Source: Intestinibacillus massiliensis
Lineage (GTDB): Bacteria > Bacillota > Clostridia > Oscillospirales > Butyricicoccaceae
Length of the DNA: 64,000 nt
Assembly: GCA_029267335.1 (NCBI GenBank)
Contig: JAJUJC010000006.1
Location: 1-64,000 of the forward strand
Reading direction: 5' to 3'
The translations under genes and the position numbers were made by a program. The notes under the pieces are model-generated. The model was not told where the DNA came from. It ran no database searches and saw only the letters and a list, made by a program, of their open reading frames with translations. Of the stretch, positions 26,335 to 36,082 are shown piece after piece. How positions within the stretch are numbered: position 1 is the first letter of the stretch; each line of letters begins with the position of its first letter.

Positions 26335-29300
26335 TTACTTGATTATAACATCATTTTCCCCAAGAAGGAACCTTAATTTTTCAAGAAGTTTCAAATCCAG
26401 TCTTACCCAGAGCTGCCGCGGCGCGAGCAGCTTTTTCTCTGTGTCCTGCGGATAAAATACCACCGGCATGATGCCGTGGTACGCGCCGAGCAGTTCCTGC
26501 GCCTGCACCGCACGCGCATCCTGCATGGAGGGCACGCGCAGATGCAGCTTGGCAGGGGCTTTACGCTGCGCCTGCTGCGGTGTCATCGCAGCACGCTCAG
26601 GGTGCGCACGATCCTCAAGCGCCTGCACATGCTCCTCAGTCAGCGCAACGACCTCGTTTGCGATGAGCTTGGGTGCTTCGTCCTCGCGCGCGTCGATGCG
26701 GCCATTCAGCAAAACGGCGTTGTCCTCGCGCAGATACGCGCTCGCCTGTTGCAGCGTGCGCGGAAATACCACGACCTCGATGCCGCCCGACACGTCCTCA
26801 ACAGTTACATACGCCATCATCGAGCCGTTCTTGGTGGATTTCAGCCGCACATTCGTCACGACACACGCCAAATTGACCGTCATACCGTCCTTGAAGGTCG
26901 GCGCAGCGTTTTCGCCCGACAAATCGTCCACAATATCATGGATGTGCGCGGCGTGCGCCCGCTCGGCAAGCGCGCGGTGCTCGTCCATCGGGTGACCGGA
27001 CAGATACAGACCGGTCGTTTCCTTTTCCATCGCGAGCAGTTCGCGGCGGCTGCGCTCGGGCACATCCGGCAGCGCAATCTCCACGTCCTGCACCGCTTCG
27101 TTGCCCATGCCAAACAGGTCAAGCTGCCCTTCCAGATTCTTTTTGCGGTTTTGCGCGACGGCATCAGACACGCGGTCGAAAATCTGGAGCAGCTGACTGC
27201 GGCGATAGCCCATCGAATCGAACGCACCCGCCTTGATGAGGCTTTCGAGCCCGCGCCGGTTGAGCTCGCGGTCATACATACGCTCGCAGAAGGACTGAAA
27301 CGACTCAAAACGACCGTTTTCAGTGCGTTCCGCAACCAGCTGCTTCATAAAGCTGCGGCCGACGTTCTTGACCGCCGCCAGACCGAACCGGATGTTGTCT
27401 CCCGACACGGAAAAGCCGTCGTAGGACTCGTTCACATCGGGCGGCAGCACGCGAATGCCCATGTCGCGCGCGGCAGCGATGTACTCCGCAATTTTATCCG
27501 ACGAATCGAGGATGCTCGTCAGCAGCGCCGCCATGTATTCACGCGGATAGTGGCACTTGAGGTAGGCAGTGCGATAGGATACGACCGCATAGCACACCGC
27601 ATGTGCCTTGTTAAAGGCGTAATTTGCGAAATCTAGAATTTGGTCAAAGATTTCGGCGGCGATCTTTTCGCTCACACCGCGGCGCACCGCACCCTCGATA
27701 CCCAGCTCCTCATTGCCGTAAATGAAATTGACGCGCTCGCGCTCAAGTTCCTTGAACTTCTTTTTGCTCATCGCGCGGCGCACCATATCCGCCTTGCCGA
27801 GCGAGTAGCCCGCGAGCCGGCGGAACACCTCCATGACCTGTTCCTGATAGACCATGCAGCCGTAGGTGACCGACAAAATCGGCTCGAGCAGCGGATGCTT
27901 GTACACAACCTTGGACGGGTCGTGTCGGCACTCGATATAGCGTGGGATGGACTGCATTGGTCCCGGGCGATACAGCGCGACAACCGCGGTGATATCCTCG
28001 ATCGACTGCGGACGCAGTCCAGTGACCACGTTTGTGATGCCCGCCGACTCAAGCTGAAACACGCCCATCGTTTTGCCCTGTCCGAGCATTTCAAAGGTCG
28101 CGGGATCGTCCAGAGGCGCGTCCTCCATGGAAAACGACGGCGTATGTCGCCGGATCATCGCCTCTGCGTCGCTGATGACCGTCAGGTTGCGCAGTCCGAG
28201 GAAGTCCATTTTGAGCAGCCCAAGCTCCTCGAGCGTGACCATCGTAAACTGCGTGACCGGCTGGTCGCCGTTGACCGACAGCGGCACATAGGTATCGACC
28301 GGGTCTTTCGTGATGACGACGCCCGCCGCGTGGGTCGAGGAATTGCGCGGCATGCCCTCGAGCTTGCGCGCGGTGTCGATCAGGCGCTTGACGGTCTCAT
28401 CCTCGTCGTACATGCGCTTGAGCTCGGCGTTTGCGGCGAGCGCCTTGTCTATCGTGATGTGCAGCTCGTTCGGCACCTGCTTTGCGACCACGTCGACCTC
28501 GTTATAGGGAATGGACAGTGCACGACCGACATCGCGGATTGCGCCGCGTGCCGCCATCGTGCCGAACGTGACAATCTGCGCGACGCGATCCTTACCGTAC
28601 TTGTCGATGACGTATTGGATGACCTCGGGGCGGCGCACATAGCAGAAGTCAATGTCGATATCCGGCATAGATACACGTTCAGGGTTGAGGAAACGTTCAA
28701 AGTAGAGCGAGTAGCGGATCGGGTCGAGGTCGGTGATGTCGAGGCAATAGGACACGAGCGAGCCCGCCGCCGAGCCGCGTCCCGGGCCGACCGGAATACC
28801 ACTGTGCTTGGCAAAGGCGATAAAATCCGAAACGATCAGGAAATAGTCGACAAAGCCCATTTGGGCAATCATGTCGATCTCATATTGCATTCGCTCGCGC
28901 ACTGTGCCGTCATCCTGCGGATAACGCCGCGCGAAGCCCTCGTCGCACAGCTTTTGCAGGTATTCAAGCGCGGTGTAGCCCTGCGGCACATCGAACTCGG
29001 GCAGGTGATACTTGCCGAACTCAAACTCGACGTTGCAGCGCTCCGCAATGCGCACCGTATTTGCGAGCGCTTCGGGGTGCTGCGGGAAGAGCTGCGCCAT
29101 CTGGTCGCCCGACTTGATGTAAAACTCCTCGGTTTCAAATCTCATTCTCGTCGGGTCGTCAACCGTCTTGCCCATCTGAATCGCCATCAGAATATCCTGA
29201 ATCTTCGCGTCCTCACGGGTCAGATAATGCGCGTCGTTCGTCGCGACGAGCGGGATGCCGGTCTCCTCGGACAGACGGTACAGCCCGTCGTTGACGATGC

Positions 29301-29850
29301 GCTGCTCGGCAATGCCGTGATCTTGTATTTCGAGGAAGAAATTGTCCGCGCCGAAAATGTCGCGAAATTCGAGCGCCTGCGCACGTGCACCCGCATAGTC
29401 GCCGTTTGCGAGCATGCGCGGGATGCGCCCCGCAAGACAGGCAGACAGGCAGATCAGTCCCTCGTGGTGCTGGCGCAGCAACTCCATGTCGATACGGGGT
29501 TTCATGTAGAAGCCCTCCGTAAATCCCAGACTGACCATGTGGATGAGATTGCGGTAGCCCGTCATATTCTCGCACAGTAGGATGAGGTGCGTGTGCCACT
29601 CATTTTCCCGGTAGCTGCGCTCGGTGCGTGCGCCGGGGGCGAGATAGACCTCGCAGCCGATGACCGGATGCACGCCCTTCGCCTTTGCCGCGCGATAAAA
29701 GTCGATGACGCCGTACATGACGCCATGGTCTGTGATCGCGATGTGCTTTTGCCCGAGGGACGCGACGCGCTCAACCAGATCGCCGATGCGGCACGCACCA
29801 TCGAGCAGGCTGTATTCGGTATGTACATGCAGATGTGCGAAATCGTTCAT
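26335..29850 (-). CDS. dnaE: DNA polymerase III alpha subunit (DnaE)
   Basis: 1171-aa C-family replicative polymerase, DnaE type rather than PolC. PHP domain at the N-terminus (LHVHTEYSLLDG, then TDHGVMYG). The polymerase core has PGRGSAAGSLVSYCL near 365 and the aspartates of MPDIDIDF near 405. A helix-hairpin-helix and OB-fold domain follow (near 990-1080, VNLACVVTNVRLKSTKNG). It copies DNA in the replisome or extends primers. Its start overlaps the whiA stop (ATGA). Confidence 0.96.
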   Translation of the reverse strand: MNDFAHLHVHTEYSLLDGACRIGDLVERVASLGQKHIAITDHGVMYGVIDFYRAAKAKGVHPVIGCEVYLAPGARTERSYRENEWHTHLILLCENMTGYRNLIHMVSLGFTEGFYMKPRIDMELLRQHHEGLICLSACLAGRIPRMLANGDYAGARAQALEFRDIFGADNFFLEIQDHGIAEQRIVNDGLYRLSEETGIPLVATNDAHYLTREDAKIQDILMAIQMGKTVDDPTRMRFETEEFYIKSGDQMAQLFPQHPEALANTVRIAERCNVEFEFGKYHLPEFDVPQGYTALEYLQKLCDEGFARRYPQDDGTVRERMQYEIDMIAQMGFVDYFLIVSDFIAFAKHSGIPVGPGRGSAAGSLVSYCLDITDLDPIRYSLYFERFLNPERVSMPDIDIDFCYVRRPEVIQYVIDKYGKDRVAQIVTFGTMAARGAIRDVGRALSIPYNEVDVVAKQVPNELHITIDKALAANAELKRMYDEDETVKRLIDTARKLEGMPRNSSTHAAGVVITKDPVDTYVPLSVNGDQPVTQFTMVTLEELGLLKMDFLGLRNLTVISDAEAMIRRHTPSFSMEDAPLDDPATFEMLGQGKTMGVFQLESAGITNVVTGLRPQSIEDITAVVALYRPGPMQSIPRYIECRHDPSKVVYKHPLLEPILSVTYGCMVYQEQVMEVFRRLAGYSLGKADMVRRAMSKKKFKELERERVNFIYGNEELGIEGAVRRGVSEKIAAEIFDQILDFANYAFNKAHAVCYAVVSYRTAYLKCHYPREYMAALLTSILDSSDKIAEYIAAARDMGIRVLPPDVNESYDGFSVSGDNIRFGLAAVKNVGRSFMKQLVAERTENGRFESFQSFCERMYDRELNRRGLESLIKAGAFDSMGYRRSQLLQIFDRVSDAVAQNRKKNLEGQLDLFGMGNEAVQDVEIALPDVPERSRRELLAMEKETTGLYLSGHPMDEHRALAERAHAAHIHDIVDDLSGENAAPTFKDGMTVNLACVVTNVRLKSTKNGSMMAYVTVEDVSGGIEVVVFPRTLQQASAYLREDNAVLLNGRIDAREDEAPKLIANEVVALTEEHVQALEDRAHPERAAMTPQQAQRKAPAKLHLRVPSMQDARAVQAQELLGAYHGIMPVVFYPQDTEKKLLAPRQLWVRLDLKLLEKLRFLLGENDVIIK

Positions 29851-30755
29851 TGCGTTTCCTCCGGGGCGATTTTTTCCGCGAGTGCGAGAATTTTGTGCAT
29901 GCGATGGCTCAGTCCGGGCTTGCTGATCGGCGGATCAAACAGCTCCGCGAGCTCGGACAGGCTCGCGGTCGGGTTGGCAAGGCGCAGGCGCACGGTCTCG
30001 CGCAGCGTTTCGGGGAAAGCGTCCTCCCCGCCCCGCGCGAGCACGCGGTCGATCGCCGCGACCTGCCGCGCGGACGCGTCTGCGACCTTAACGATGTTTG
30101 CGGTCTCGCAGTTGACCTGCCGGTTGACCGTATTGCGAATTTCCTTTTCGACCTTTGCCTCCATGATGCGCAGCGCGGCGCGCGACGCGCCGAGCAGCGT
30201 CAGAAAATCCTCGACGCGCGCGGTGTCTTTGAAGTACAGCAGTGCCGACGAGCCGCGCTCGGCGAATTTGGGCGACAGCCCCATGTCGAGCATCAGGCTC
30301 ATGATCTCGCGGCACAGGCTGCGATGCGCGCTCTTGAGCTCGAGGTGGCATTTTTTATCCGGACTCGCGACCGTGCCGCCGATGAGGAAGATGCCGCGCA
30401 GGAACGATGCCGCACAGCAGTCGTTTTCGACCATGTTGCGGTTGAGATGATAACTGACATGGGATTTGAAGTCATAGCCGAGCGTGCTCAGAATGCGGCG
30501 CAGGCTGCGCTCGTCTGTGATGCGCAGCACATACTTGCGCCCGACGCGCGCTGGCGGCGTATCCACAAAAAACGCGCGGGAAATGAGCATGCTCAGCCGC
30601 CGCGCGACCACAGCATGCTCGGTTGACAGCCGGATCTCCCGATGGGAGAACACGCCGCCGACGAGCAGTGCGCCGTAGATCTCCGCGAGCGCACAGCAGG
30701 AGCGCGTCACCGGCGCGCGGCACAGCTCGTTTTTGGTTTCTAAAGAAAAGGACAT
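29847..30755 (-). CDS. whiA: DNA-binding protein WhiA
   Basis: 302 aa. N-terminal LAGLIDADG-like homing-endonuclease-derived domain without a nuclease site (ALLVGGVFSHREIRL, then FLRGIFLIGGTVASP) and a C-terminal helix-turn-helix with LADNPTAS-like RLANPTASLSELAELFDP. WhiA affects cell division and chromosome segregation in Firmicutes and sporulation in actinomycetes. In most Firmicutes yvcK lies between rapZ and whiA; here only a 24-bp gap does. Confidence 0.93.
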   Translation of the reverse strand: MSFSLETKNELCRAPVTRSCCALAEIYGALLVGGVFSHREIRLSTEHAVVARRLSMLISRAFFVDTPPARVGRKYVLRITDERSLRRILSTLGYDFKSHVSYHLNRNMVENDCCAASFLRGIFLIGGTVASPDKKCHLELKSAHRSLCREIMSLMLDMGLSPKFAERGSSALLYFKDTARVEDFLTLLGASRAALRIMEAKVEKEIRNTVNRQVNCETANIVKVADASARQVAAIDRVLARGGEDAFPETLRETVRLRLANPTASLSELAELFDPPISKPGLSHRMHKILALAEKIAPEETQ

Positions 30756-30779
30756 AGCTTGTCTCCTGCAAAAGGCGAT

Positions 30780-31637
30780 TTATCCCTTTTGATAATCGCG
30801 GTGAAAGCGCGTGGTCTGATAACCGGCATGCTCGATGTGTTCCGCGAGTGCTTCCGCGATCGCGACCGAGCGGTGCTTGCCGCCCGTGCAGCCGATCGCG
30901 AAGTTGATCGAGGTCTTTCCCTCGGCAACGTAACGCGGCAGCAGAAAATCGACGAGCGCGTTCAAATGTCCCATCAGTGCATCCGCCGTTCCGCCCTGAA
31001 AGACGTATTTGCATACATCGGGGTCGGTGCCGTTTTTGTGGCGCAGGCTGATTTCATAGTACGGATTAGGCAAAAAACGCACGTCAAAAACCAGATCGGC
31101 TTCAGGCGGAATGCCGTACTTGAAACCGAAGGACTGCACCGTGACCTCGAGCAAATCGTTGGAATCGCTCGCGAACAGCTTGATGAGCTTGTCCCGCAGG
31201 CCCGCAGTCGATAGATTGGTCGTGTCGATGACATAGTCCGCCTTGCCGCGCACCCCCTCGAGCATTGCGCGCTCTTTCATGATCGCATCGATCATGCTCA
31301 GCCCCTCGTCCATAAGCGGGTGCTTACGGCGCGTCTCTTTAAAGCGGTTAATCAGCTTCTGCGTCGAGGTATCGAGGAACAGGATGTGATATTCGCATCC
31401 CATGTCGCGGATCGCGTCCAGCTCGACGAACAGCCGCTGGAAGTCGCCGCCCGCGCGCACATCGGTGACGAGTGCGACGCGCTCATAACGCTCGGTGGCG
31501 GCAAGGCAAATCTCGGCGAACTTCGGAATGAGCGCGATCGGCAGATTATCCACACAATAAAATCCGAAATCCTCGAGCGCGGCGACCGTGCGGCTCTTAC
31601 CCGCGCCCGACATACCGGAAACGATCAAAAAATTCAT
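30780..31637 (-). CDS. rapZ: RNase adapter / nucleotide-binding protein RapZ (YvcJ)
   Basis: 285-aa RapZ family. Walker A GMSGAGKSRT at 8-17; Walker-B-like LVTDVRAGGDF near 56; the C-terminal CTGGKHRSVAIAEAL near 252 is the RNA/metabolite-binding region. In E. coli it steers RNase E on small RNAs. The Firmicutes role (YvcJ) is less clear. It follows murB by 27 bp on the same strand. Confidence 0.94.
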   Translation of the reverse strand: MNFLIVSGMSGAGKSRTVAALEDFGFYCVDNLPIALIPKFAEICLAATERYERVALVTDVRAGGDFQRLFVELDAIRDMGCEYHILFLDTSTQKLINRFKETRRKHPLMDEGLSMIDAIMKERAMLEGVRGKADYVIDTTNLSTAGLRDKLIKLFASDSNDLLEVTVQSFGFKYGIPPEADLVFDVRFLPNPYYEISLRHKNGTDPDVCKYVFQGGTADALMGHLNALVDFLLPRYVAEGKTSINFAIGCTGGKHRSVAIAEALAEHIEHAGYQTTRFHRDYQKG

Positions 31638-31664
31638 GGCTGCGTTTTTCCTTCTTTCTCTCTG

Positions 31665-32573
31665 TTACAGTACCCGCACTTCGCATTCGAGCGAAACGCC
31701 GCTTTGCGCGCGCACATGCTCCTGCACGGCGTGGATGAGCGCGAGCATATCCGCGCAGGTCGCGCCGCCGCGATTGACGACGAAACCCGCGTGCTTTTCC
31801 GACACCTGCGCGCCGCCGACCGCAAAGCCCTTCATCCCTGCCTGCTCGATCAGCCGCCCCGCAAAATCGCCCTGCGGCCGCTTGAACGTGCTGCCCGCGG
31901 ACGGCAGCTCGAGCGGCTGCTTATCGCGGCGGCGGCACGCAAAATCCTCCATCTTGGTGCGGATGGCGGCGGGGTCTCCCGATGCGAGTGCCATCGTCGC
32001 GCGCACGACCGTCCAGTCCTCGTGCGCCTTGAACACGCTCTCACGATAACCGAACGCAAGCTCGTGCGCCGCAAGGGTATGCGGCACGCCGTCGCCGTCA
32101 AGATAGGTCACGCTCGTCACGCGATCCGCCATCTGCCCGTCATACGCGCCCGCGTTCATAAACACCGCGCCCCCAAGAGAGCCGGGAATGCCCGCGGCAA
32201 ACTCCAGACCGGTCAGCCCCGCGTCCGCCGCCGCGCGCGCGATGGCGGAAAGCAGAGCACCCGCCTGCGCCGTGACCTCGCTGCCCTCGATCGTGACCGT
32301 GCGCAGACCGCTCGTGCACAGCACCGCGCCGCGGTAGCCCTCGTCCGATACGAGCAGATTGGAGCCGTTGCCGATCACCGCGCAGGGCACGCCACAACCC
32401 TTCGCTGCACGCTTTGCCGCACCGAGCGCTTCGATCGTGCGCGGCACGAGGAACACATCCGCAGGTCCGCCGATGCGCATGGTCGTGTGGCGCGCCATCG
32501 GTTCGTCATACTGAATATCATATTCGCCATTGAACGCTTGCAGCGCGGCGATAAAATTTTGATACATTGTCAT
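31665..32573 (-). CDS. murB: UDP-N-acetylenolpyruvoylglucosamine reductase
   Basis: 302-aa type II MurB (short form). FAD-binding motifs TMRIGGPAD at 31-39, GNGSNLLVSDEG near 67-78 and GIPGSLGGAVFMNAGAYDGQ near 124-143; active-site region AGSTFKRPQG near 225 with the catalytic Ser; C-terminal Glu in the SGVSLECEVRVL segment. It makes UDP-MurNAc for peptidoglycan. The start follows GGAGGTCGCTTTTT; a TATACT -10 lies at 32624-32629. Confidence 0.95.
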   Translation of the reverse strand: MTMYQNFIAALQAFNGEYDIQYDEPMARHTTMRIGGPADVFLVPRTIEALGAAKRAAKGCGVPCAVIGNGSNLLVSDEGYRGAVLCTSGLRTVTIEGSEVTAQAGALLSAIARAAADAGLTGLEFAAGIPGSLGGAVFMNAGAYDGQMADRVTSVTYLDGDGVPHTLAAHELAFGYRESVFKAHEDWTVVRATMALASGDPAAIRTKMEDFACRRRDKQPLELPSAGSTFKRPQGDFAGRLIEQAGMKGFAVGGAQVSEKHAGFVVNRGGATCADMLALIHAVQEHVRAQSGVSLECEVRVL

Positions 32574-32664
32574 AAAAAGCGACCTCCGTCACTGTTTGAA
32601 ATCCGGATTTTCTCGGTACTAACAGTATAACAAATTTTTGCGGCATTTAGAAGAGGCGGCGCAC

Positions 32665-32697
32665 AAAAAAGCAGGGCGCGCTTTCGCGCCCCCTGCC
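32665..32697 (-). terminator. Terminator of gpsA
   Basis: GCAGGG-GCG/CGC-CCCTGC stem with loop CTTTCG-type and TTTTTT on the minus strand, between gpsA and murB, which are transcribed in the same direction. Confidence 0.8.
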
Positions 32698-32708
32698 GAT
32701 GATATGCG

Positions 32709-33719
32709 TTATAGCAGCCACAGTTCCTCGGATTCGTGCTTTTTGGCGCGCGTCATGAGCTGACGGATACCGTCCTGCACGTTTGCGCCCTCGTAGAGCA
32801 CATGGTACATTCCCTCGGTGATCGGCATGGACACCCCTGCCTTGCGCGCGAGCTGATAGCCCGCCTCAGTAGCATAGTAGCCCTCGACGACTGCGCCGAT
32901 CTGTTTCAGCGCCTCCTGCACGGGCACGCCCTTGCCGATGAGGATGCCGGCACGGCGATTGCGCGAGTGCATTGAGGTGCAGGTGACGATCAGGTCGCCC
33001 ACGCCGGATAGCCCCGCAAAGGTCTCCTTGCGCGCACCGAGCGCCACGCCCAGACGGGCGATCTCGGTCAGGCCGCGCGTCATGAGCGCCGCCTTGGAGT
33101 TGTCTCCCAGTCCCAGACCGTCCGCCATGCCCGCGCCGAGCGCGATGATATTCTTGAATGCGCCGCCAAGCTCCGCGCCCACGATGTCGCTCGAGGTATA
33201 GACGCGGAAGCGTTCGTTCATAAACACATCCTGTACAAACTCAGCGGCTTCCTGGCTCTTGGATGCGGCGAGGATCGCGGTCGGAATGCCGCGCGCGACT
33301 TCCTCCGCATGGGTCGGACCGGTCAGCGCGACGACGGGATTCGCGCCGTGCAGCGCGTTCTCGATCGTCTCCGAAAAGCGGCAATAACCGTGCTGTGAAT
33401 CCAGTCCCTTACCGACGTTGACCACAACGGTATGGGCGGGCACGATGTCCGCAAGCTGTGCGGCAGTCGCCGCGACCGCAAAGCTCGGCACCGCAAGCAC
33501 GACCATATCCGCCTGCGCCGCAACGTGCATATCGGTCGTCAGTGCGATGCCCGCGGGCAGACGCACGCCGGGCAACAGCTTCTCGTTGCCGCGCTGCGCG
33601 CGCAGCGCCGCACATTCTTCCTCCAGATACGTCCACGCGGTCACCTCGTGACCGTTGTCGTGCAGCAGGATGGACAATGCCATACCCCAGCCGCCGCAGC
33701 CGAGTACCGTTACCTTCAT
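32709..33719 (-). CDS. gpsA: Glycerol-3-phosphate dehydrogenase [NAD(P)+]
   Basis: 336-aa GpsA. VLGCGGWGMALSILL at 5-19 is the Rossmann motif (usual G-x-G-x-WG-TAL, with Met for Thr). The catalytic Lys lies in GAFKNIIALGAG near 185. It supplies sn-glycerol 3-phosphate for membrane lipids. The start is the ATG at 33719, overlapping the plsY stop (ATGA); both act in phospholipid synthesis. Upstream in-frame residues are a plsY shadow. Confidence 0.95.
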   Translation of the reverse strand: MKVTVLGCGGWGMALSILLHDNGHEVTAWTYLEEECAALRAQRGNEKLLPGVRLPAGIALTTDMHVAAQADMVVLAVPSFAVAATAAQLADIVPAHTVVVNVGKGLDSQHGYCRFSETIENALHGANPVVALTGPTHAEEVARGIPTAILAASKSQEAAEFVQDVFMNERFRVYTSSDIVGAELGGAFKNIIALGAGMADGLGLGDNSKAALMTRGLTEIARLGVALGARKETFAGLSGVGDLIVTCTSMHSRNRRAGILIGKGVPVQEALKQIGAVVEGYYATEAGYQLARKAGVSMPITEGMYHVLYEGANVQDGIRQLMTRAKKHESEELWLL

Positions 33720-34357
33720 TTTGAGCCTCCTGTTTCCTCGTCGTCCTTGCCGATGGTGGGCTTCGCGTGGAACGAGAACCGGTTCTCTGTGCCGGACAGG
33801 ATGCGCCCGATGTTCGAGCGATGCATGAAGATGACCGCCGCGCCCATCGCGAGCGCGATACCGGTCAGCAATGCATCCTGATAGAAGATCCACATCGTCA
33901 GCGGAAAGCTCGCCGCGCCCAGGATCGACCCGAGCGAGACCCACCGTGTCGTTGCGACCGCGAGGATGAACAGCGCGATCGCGACCAGAAAAATACGCCA
34001 ATCAAACAGTGCGAGCATGGTCGCGCCCACGAGCACGCCCTTGCCGCCGCGAAACCCGAAATACACGGGAAATACATGTCCGAGAATGACGAATACACCC
34101 GCAATAAGCTTGCCGATCGGTCCGGCGAGCATGCCGCCGATCGTGATCGCCACCGCGCCCTTGGCAATGTCACCAAAGAGCACGAGCAGGGTCTTTGCCC
34201 CGCCCATTGTGCGGTAGGCATTGGTCAAGCCGGCGTTGCCGCTGCCGTAGTTGCGGATGTCCTTATGCAGTGTCAGGCGGCACACGATGATCGCAAAGCT
34301 GAGTGACCCGAGCAGATAGGAACTCGCCGCTATGATGAGAAAATCAAAGAACGTCAT
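33716..34357 (-). CDS. plsY: Glycerol-3-phosphate acyltransferase PlsY
   Basis: 213-aa membrane acyltransferase (acyl-phosphate donor). About six hydrophobic segments; conserved loops are SYLLGSLSFA near 12, YGSGNAGLTNAYRTMG near 36-51 and FRGGKGVLVGATM near 103-115. It makes lysophosphatidate. The ATG at 34357 has GGTGGAG 8 bp upstream; a GTG nine bases earlier is possible. It follows der by 16 bp. Confidence 0.94.
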   Translation of the reverse strand: MTFFDFLIIAASSYLLGSLSFAIIVCRLTLHKDIRNYGSGNAGLTNAYRTMGGAKTLLVLFGDIAKGAVAITIGGMLAGPIGKLIAGVFVILGHVFPVYFGFRGGKGVLVGATMLALFDWRIFLVAIALFILAVATTRWVSLGSILGAASFPLTMWIFYQDALLTGIALAMGAAVIFMHRSNIGRILSGTENRFSFHAKPTIGKDDEETGGSK

Positions 34358-34373
34358 ATCTGTCACTCCACCG

Positions 34374-35699
34374 TCAGTCCTTCTCGCCGCGCTGGCGTAC
34401 GACCATGCGCACCGGTGTGCCGGTCAGACCGAACACCTCGCGGATCTGGTTCTCAAGGTAGCGCTGATAGGAGAAATGGAACAAACGCGCGTCGTTGCAG
34501 AAGCACACGAACGTCGGCGGGCATACGCCTGCCTGCGTCATATAGTAGATCTTCAGACGGCGGCCCTTGTCAGTCGGCGGCTGCACGCGTGCGGTCGCCT
34601 CCGCCAGAATGGAGTTGAGCTGACCGGTCGGGATACGCTTGTGGTTCTGGTCGTACACGTCCTGGATGGTCTCAAACAGCTTTTCCACACGCTGTCCGGT
34701 CATCGCGGAGATGAACAGCACAGGGGCATAGGGCATATATGCCAATCCCTCGCGCACGCGGGTGGTATATTCCTTCATAGTCTTGCCGTCTTTTTCGACC
34801 AGATCCCACTTATTGACGACGATAATGCACGCCTTGCCCGCGTTATGCGCCTCGCCTGCGACCTTGGTGTCCTGCTCGGTCACGCCCTCGGTCGCGTCGA
34901 TCATAATGACGCATACATCCGCGCGCTCGACCGCGAGCAGCGAACGCATGACCGAGAACTTCTCGATGCGCTCGTCGACCTTGGATTTTTTGCGGATACC
35001 CGCGGTGTCGACGAACACGAATTTGCCGTACTGGTTTTCGACCGGCGTATCCACGCTATCGCGCGTCGTGCCCGCCATGTCGGAAACGATGACGCGTTCT
35101 TCGCCCACCACACGGTTAACCAGAGAAGACTTGCCGACGTTCGGCTTGCCGATGATCGCGACACGGATGGTGTCATCGTCCTCGGGCGCTTCGTCCTCCG
35201 CCGGAAAATGCTCATAGACCGCGTCGAGCAGATCGCCCGTACCGTAGCCGTGCAGCGCAGAAATCCCGTACGGATCGCCCAGACCGAGGTTATAGAACTC
35301 GAAAATATCCGGACTGGGTGCGCCCGGGGTGTCGCACTTATTGACCGCGAGCACGATCGGCTTGCCCGCGCGTTGGAGCATGGACGCGACCTCCTCATCC
35401 GATGCGGTCACGCCGGTGCGCAGATCCGCAAGGAATACGATGACGTCCGCATGATGGATCGCGGCCTCCGCCTGCTGCCGCATGAATTTCAGGATCTCGT
35501 TGTCGTTTGTCGGCTCGATACCGCCGGTGTCGATGACCGTGAAGGGTCTGCCGCGCCACTCGGACTCGGCATAGAGCCGGTCGCGCGTCACGCCGGGGGT
35601 GTCCTCGACGATGGACAGGCGCTTGCCCGCCAGACGGTTAAACAGCTGGGACTTGCCGACGTTCGGCCGTCCCACGATGGCAACAATAGGTTTTGCCAT
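34374..35699 (-). CDS. der: Ribosome biogenesis GTPase Der (EngA)
   Basis: 441-aa protein with two GTPase domains and a KH-like C-terminal domain. G1 motifs: GRPNVGKSQLFNR at 8-20 and GKPNVGKSSLVNR near 181. G3 motifs: DTPGV (first) and DTAGIRKKSKV (second). G4: NKCD and NKWDLV. It is needed for 50S assembly. The start is the ATG at 35699 after AAGGAGG; upstream in-frame residues are not family-like. Confidence 0.96.
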   Translation of the reverse strand: MAKPIVAIVGRPNVGKSQLFNRLAGKRLSIVEDTPGVTRDRLYAESEWRGRPFTVIDTGGIEPTNDNEILKFMRQQAEAAIHHADVIVFLADLRTGVTASDEEVASMLQRAGKPIVLAVNKCDTPGAPSPDIFEFYNLGLGDPYGISALHGYGTGDLLDAVYEHFPAEDEAPEDDDTIRVAIIGKPNVGKSSLVNRVVGEERVIVSDMAGTTRDSVDTPVENQYGKFVFVDTAGIRKKSKVDERIEKFSVMRSLLAVERADVCVIMIDATEGVTEQDTKVAGEAHNAGKACIIVVNKWDLVEKDGKTMKEYTTRVREGLAYMPYAPVLFISAMTGQRVEKLFETIQDVYDQNHKRIPTGQLNSILAEATARVQPPTDKGRRLKIYYMTQAGVCPPTFVCFCNDARLFHFSYQRYLENQIREVFGLTGTPVRMVVRQRGEKD

Positions 35700-35798
35700 A
35701 AAAGGTACCTCCTTCCGCGAGGGGGATTGCTTCGTTTGTTTCATTATCGCACGATGCCGCCGCGTCGTCAACTAAAAGCACGCAGGTGCGTCAATGGC

Positions 35799-35829
35799 AA
35801 AAAAAATAGAGAAAGCTCCCGCCTTCCCT
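35799..35829 (-). terminator. Terminator of rpmF
   Basis: AGGGAAGGC/GCTTTCTCT stem with a GGGA loop and eight T on the minus strand. Confidence 0.75.
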
Positions 35830-35853
35830 ACTTTTTTCTCTTCGTGGTTACGC

Positions 35854-36036
35854 TTAGCCTTCAACCTTGACAACCTCGCGGCCGTTGTAATAGCCGCAAG
35901 CCTTGCACATTCTGTGGCTCAGCTTCATCTCGCCGCACTTCGGGCACTTTGCCATGCCGGGCAGAGACAGCTTCCAGTGGGAGTTACGTCTCTTATCGCG
36001 TCTCGCTTTGGAGACTTTTCTCTTAGGTACTGCCAT
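35854..36036 (-). CDS. rpmF: 50S ribosomal protein L32
   Basis: 60 aa. [17 protein letters not shown] is the L32 signature. It has a four-cysteine zinc knuckle (CPKCGEM and CKACGYY), so this is the zinc-binding C+ form. It follows yceD, the usual pairing. Confidence 0.97.
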   Translation of the reverse strand: MAVPKRKVSKARRDKRRNSHWKLSLPGMAKCPKCGEMKLSHRMCKACGYYNGREVVKVEG

Positions 36037-36082
36037 TCGGTAACACCTCCTACTCTATGATTGTCTTTTACCTAACGAAAGA

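Noticed and set aside
27640-29580. A 646-codon open frame antisense to dnaE
   Set aside because: Same reason: shadow of a strongly conserved gene, rich in Arg and His, no homology seen.
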